Assembly (NCBI GenBank): GCA_905250115.1 | Contig: CAJNOI010000190.1 | Location: forward strand, 16,449 to 80,448 | Direction: 5' to 3' | DNA: 64,000 nt | DNA from: Adineta steineri | Taxonomy: Eukaryota; Rotifera; Eurotatoria; Adinetida; Adinetidae | Part shown: one piece after another, positions 59,668-64,000 of the stretch | How positions within the stretch are numbered: the stretch's first letter is position 1 | Layout: each line of letters opens with the position of its first letter | Notes under the pieces: generated by a model | What the model saw: the letters and a program-made list of their open reading frames with translations, nothing else | What the model was told of the DNA's origin: nothing | Database searches by the model: none | Program-made: the position numbers and the translations under genes

Positions 59668-62600
59668 CGTAACCAATCCCATAATAAACGACGATTAGAT
59701 GGATCAAGACCACTCGATGGCTTAAATTATATTTAAAATAGAAAAATAATCAAAAAATAAATAAATTCTTACTTCATCAAGGAGAACTATTTTTGTATCG
59801 CCAACAAATGCACAAGCTAATGATAAACGCCTTTTCATTCCACGTGATAATGCACTGCAATAAAGATCTTGTGATTCTTCAAGATTAACTAAACGAAGCA
59901 TTTCAGATGCTATTTGTTGTTTATTTTTTTCAAATCCTCGAGCTGTTGCATAAAATTCAATTTGTTCTTTTATAGTTAATAAATCAAAAAGAATATCATG
60001 TTGAGGACAATAACCCATCGATTTTCTTAATAATTCCATATTTGTTCGTGTATCAAAATTTCTTCCATCTTCACTTTCAATTGTTATTATACCAAATGTT
60101 TGTCTATATATTCCAATTAAACAATTAAATATTGTTGTTTTACCTGAACCATTTGGTCCAAGTAATGATGTTATTTGATTTTTATATAAATCAAATGATA
60201 CATCATTAACTGCGATTTTATCAAGACCAAATTTTTTAACAAGATGATTTACATGTACAATAGGTGCAATATTAGAATGGTTTTTTTTAAGAGGTAAAGC
60301 ACGACCAGCAAATGATTGAATAGTATGATTAACTTTTTCTGAACGCCAATAATCTCGTTTGAAAAGAAAATTCCAATCAAGTGGAATACCGTATTCACCT
60401 GAAATTTAAATAGAAATAGATCATAAATAAAAATTTAGTTAGTAGAAGGGTGTGGGTGAGGACGAATGTAGGTGTGCATGTATAGGTATGGACTACTCTT
60501 CTTCCACACCCACACTCCGATCTCATGTGCAGTTATTCCCAATCGATATCTGTAACTATTAGTTATTCTTTACCTACAACAACTTTTTCCAAATACCAAG
60601 ATAAAATCCAATAGAAGGTACAACTAATAATCATAATAAACAATGTTACAAAATATATTGGTATATGACGATAAATTGTTTGAAAGAATGCTACATTTTT
60701 ATATGCTAAATTATGTAAAATTACTTGCTGAAAAAATCAAAAGAAACAAAACAAAATTTTAATTTCGAAATCTAATAAATAAAATTTTTTACTTGAAAAA
60801 TAGAACGTCCAGCAATATAGGGACTAACAAATATCAATATATATTGTATAGCTGTTGGCCATCCAATAATAAATGGATATATAAATATTGATAGAGCATA
60901 TATGAAAAAAGTGCCTAATACTGCTCGAAAAGTTTTATCAAATAATTGTGCATTCATTATACAAAATGATATTAATTGTAAACCATATATTAAATATCCA
61001 AGAAAAAGAACACCAAAATTAACTATATTAAAATATGTATCAGATTTCAATTCTAATATAAATATAATACATAATAATATAGTTAAAAAACAAAGAATAA
61101 TTAATGTTCTAAACAAAAAAAAAGTAAATTAAATTCGAAAAATATTTAACCCTTTGATTACGGTGTTTTGTTTTTAAATAAAAAGGTTTTTTGTATTATG
61201 AAAAATGCTGAAATAAACTTTATTGTTATATTTAAGCATTTTTAGATTTGTATTAAAATATAGTAGTCAGCACGTATATACACGTGACTCGTAACCAAAG
61301 GGTTAAAGAAAGGAAATAATATTTTACCGAATTGCTTGAGCAAAATTATTTAAAATAGGTTCAATTCCAATTACTTTGAGAATTTCTTTAACTTTAGCAT
61401 TTTTTTCTTGAATTAAACTGGTTAGAAGAATTAAATATCTAAGAAATAAAAATATGATATACATATCATCTATTGATTTAGAAATATTTTACATACGGAA
61501 TAAAATATACAAAATCAATAAAGATTAAAACTATTGTTACCAATGCCGGTCCTGATTCTAAAAATAAGATATTTATTTATTTATTTTTTTCGATATATAT
61601 ATATAAATTCTATTTTACCAAAAAGAAAATCTTCACGATATGGCGTACATGTTATGGATTCTCCTTGAAGTTCAAACTCAATATTTCTGTTCGTTTGATA
61701 ACCAATAAGCAATGAATCAATAAACATTTTTACATCACTAAATTCAGGTAATCTTGAATGAATAAACGTTTTTACATCACTAGATTCAGAGAATCTTGAA
61801 TCATTAAACATTGTTACATCACTAAATTCACGTGATCTTGAATCACTAAATGTTATTACTCCACTATATTCAGGCAATCTTGAATCATTAAACATTGTTA
61901 GATTACCAAAATCAGGTAATTTTGAATCTCCAAAATCAATTGCATTAAATCGATCAGGAATAAATGCTAAACATAATTTAAATTTAATCTTACATAAGAA
62001 AAACTATCTTTAGATTATTTACTTGGATGTAAAAATGATAGAAATGATAGATCAATTGGATCTGTCTTAGGAATAATATTTGGCATTCGAACCATTATGT
62101 TATCTATATATAAATATATGCAGATTCATTATATTTTCATTCTTTAAATACTTACAATCAAGATTATGCCCATTTTTTAAATTAGATGTTGAACCGAAAT
62201 CAATAATAACTGTATTTTCCGTTTCATTTTGTAATAGATAACTATCATTTTTATCATCTACATTTTGATTCCTTTAAAAAAAGTTTTTTATTAATATAAT
62301 TAATTAATTAGATTAACATACCGAACTTTTGTATTTGTACAATTCATATTTTTCAAACGTGTTTTAGCACGCTCAACAAGAACATTAGTATCATCTGTTA
62401 TTGGTTGAAATACAAAATTTGTTATGTCTGCAGCTGGTCGTGAATAGGACAATCCAGATCGAATTCGTTTATAATTTGGTAGAAATTTGAAACAATTTTT
62501 TATTGAATCTGTTGATAAACTTGTTGTTATCGTTATATTTCGATTTTGTGGACATTGATGGTGATAGAAATTTCTTGGAACAGAAAAACGAGTTTCTAAT

Positions 62601-62884
62601 ATTGCTTCAAAGAGTGCTTCAGCTTTATGACGTGTTAAAGCTACTAATCCAATAAGAATTAATGGAAATAAAAGTTCACAAAGTATTGTTGGACAACATC
62701 GACAACATCGTTGTCGATATGAATATCGAAGTGAACGATGAAGTAATAAATTAAGTTTACGCGATGAATCAATAGGTGAATATTCAGCTTTTGTTACATG
62801 TTGATGTTGTTTTCGTGGTCCTGACATTGAATATTCATTTGTATTTATTGGATCATATGAACCTAATTTCAATGAGGAATCCAT
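59668..62884 (-). CDS. ABCA-type ABC transporter, 3' end lost in gap
   Basis: Multi-exon gene read from about 62884 (ATG, MDSSLKLGSYDP; an acceptor-like TTGCAG lies just upstream, so a further 5' exon is possible) to the gap. A cytosolic N-terminus leads to TM1 (CELLFPLILIGLVAL) and a large luminal loop that includes an exon with 15-residue repeats. ABCA-like RYLILLTSLIQEKNAKVKEILKVIGIE follows, then membrane segments (61116-60770, 60720-60570) and the first nucleotide-binding domain: Walker A LLGPNGSGKTT, Q-loop region MGYCPQHDILFD, signature LSRGMKRRLSLA (LSGG is usual), Walker B KIVLLDE and, in the next exon (59668-59716), PSSGLDPSNRRLLWDW. Full ABCA proteins have a second half; only about 0.7 kb separates the gap from the next gene. 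Probably a membrane lipid exporter by family. Confidence 0.8.
60446..60520. repeat. Telomere-like hairpin in ABC transporter intron
   Basis: GAAGGGTGTGGGTGAGGACG faces TTCCACACCCACACTCCGAT; lies in the intron between the last membrane exon and the NBD exon (about 60401-60575). Confidence 0.6.
61715..61945. repeat. 45-bp coding minisatellite in ABC transporter
   Basis: About five tandem 45-bp units on the minus strand, each encoding a variant of SDVTMFNDSRLPEF. All keep the frame, so the array expands the luminal loop by 15 residues per unit. Copies differ by several bases. Confidence 0.7.
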
Positions 62885-64000
62885 TGTATGTTCTTTGTCA
62901 ATCGAAGCTTCCAATAAGTCTGCAAGTATTAAGCAATCAATATAAGAATATTCTCGATATCAATGTCTATCTTATTCATAAAGCAATAGTTGTATGTTAT
63001 TACTTTGGTTGGAATAAATTACAATAAATTAGAATAATGTATTTTATTCATGTATTTATCTTTAGCAGGTATCAATGAGTAACCCTTCATAGTGAAAAGA
63101 AGAATAAAATATAAATTTTTTTCGCGTATATTTATATCTATATTTTCTTAGGAAAATATGATAAGTACACAGACATGCAGAATTTGCCGCTGAGATAAAA
63201 GATTTTCTATTAATAGTGGAATAATTATCAAAAAAATAAAAAAAACATTTAAAGTGCCGCGCGCGCAAGTGAGTATATTCTGCACCGCTGTCATTATATA
63301 AATATTTTTGTCTGAATTTCCTGCCACGCAATAAATACTTATCAGTTTACAAAGAATGTTAATCTTTATCTTTTTTTTAACGTTAATTTATGTGAAATAT
63401 CTGAAAAAAATCAATTAAAAATATCACGTATGTCAAAAGGAAAACATACTAATTAATCTTTGTTAACTTACCGGGATTGCGGAATAAATATTTTTAAATT
63501 CGGTTTCCGCTAAGGAAAGAGAGAGAGAAAAACAAAGTGAAGATAAATAAATGACCTAAGCAAATCGATAATCTACGTCAATGCTTTCTTTTTTTCTTAT
63601 ATTCACTATAGATTACTTGTTTATTAAATGTTGTATACATAGATTGAAAAGCTAATCAAACAGAAACAGAAAAAAAACGGCATTTAAAATGACTAGTACT
63701 TTAAAAAAAAATATGGGAACGAATTACAATGGACATTATATATTTTATTCTTTTCATAGAAGATAATACCTTACACATCATTAGTTTTTTTTGTTGTCAA
63801 TTGACGTCAATAATTGATGAGTCTTGAAAACATCATATCCTTTCATAATAAATGAATAGAATTTATAAAAAGAAAAGATGATTGTAAGAGAAATAAAGAC
63901 AATTATAAATGTTTTTTTCAGTATTTTCACTTTGGTATTATTTAGATAAATGATTATATTGAAGAATCTTTCTCAAACTTGAATTTGATATGATAAATGC
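62885..64000. other. Upstream of ABC transporter, no supported gene
   Basis: AT-rich. A minus-strand open frame at 63062-63331 has no family features. A short GCGCGCGC run lies at about 63258-63266. Expected to contain the ABC transporter promoter and any 5' exon. Confidence 0.4.

Noticed and set aside
1..64000. CRISPR arrays, operons, bacterial promoters
   Set aside because: The window is eukaryotic with spliced genes; no regularly spaced direct-repeat array was seen.

Overview
This is a eukaryotic, AT-rich (roughly 70% A+T by eye) window that most likely comes from a bdelloid rotifer (Adineta/Rotaria type). The pointers are short GT-AG introns (about 47-70 nt), a fast-evolving set of class A GPCRs, NHL-repeat proteins, an arginine-type ADP-ribosyltransferase with TPRs, a cellular RNA-dependent RNA polymerase (RdRP), and many short hairpins built from TGTGGG-like units, which is the telomeric repeat described for bdelloids. 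The species assignment is inference. Exon structures below were read by hand from splice signals and reading phase; for the genes given with explicit joins every exon phase closes.

Layout. 1-4742: imperfect 4.7 kb palindrome carrying two divergent copies of an unknown gene, plus a degenerate tRNA present in only one arm. 5-11 kb: a GPCR and a secreted NHL protein with three tandem single-exon domains. 11.5-19.1 kb: gene-poor, with three foldback/TIR elements, a secreted DNA/RNA nuclease and a small defensin-like cysteine-rich peptide. 21-31 kb: four GPCR loci (two intact, one clearly decayed, one split by a single stop codon) and a membrane-anchored NHL protein. 32-38 kb: a secreted serine peptidase-like alpha/beta-hydrolase, an F-box gene, and an F-box pseudogene broken by a solo LTR. 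38-54.5 kb: an ADP-ribosylation cluster (ART-TPR, ART-zinc-binding and an 11-exon PARP-type gene), with a TIR element and a GPCR in between. 54.6-57.8 kb: gene-free, rich in hairpins. 57.8-62.9 kb: a GPCR and an ABCA-type transporter that runs into a 100-N assembly gap.

The most striking object is the gene at 46542-54462 (minus). A chain of eleven phase-consistent exons joins a complete RdRP (catalytic DLDGD) to a KH / macro / WWE / KH / PARP module like that of PARP14. The join uses a GTAAGT donor overlapping what would otherwise be the RdRP stop codon, and the downstream exon has no suitable ATG of its own. If confirmed by RNA, it would couple small-RNA amplification to ADP-ribosylation in one roughly 2,400-residue protein. 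A second theme is a dispersed family of about 16 telomere-like hairpins, often about 100 bp downstream of stop codons or inside introns.
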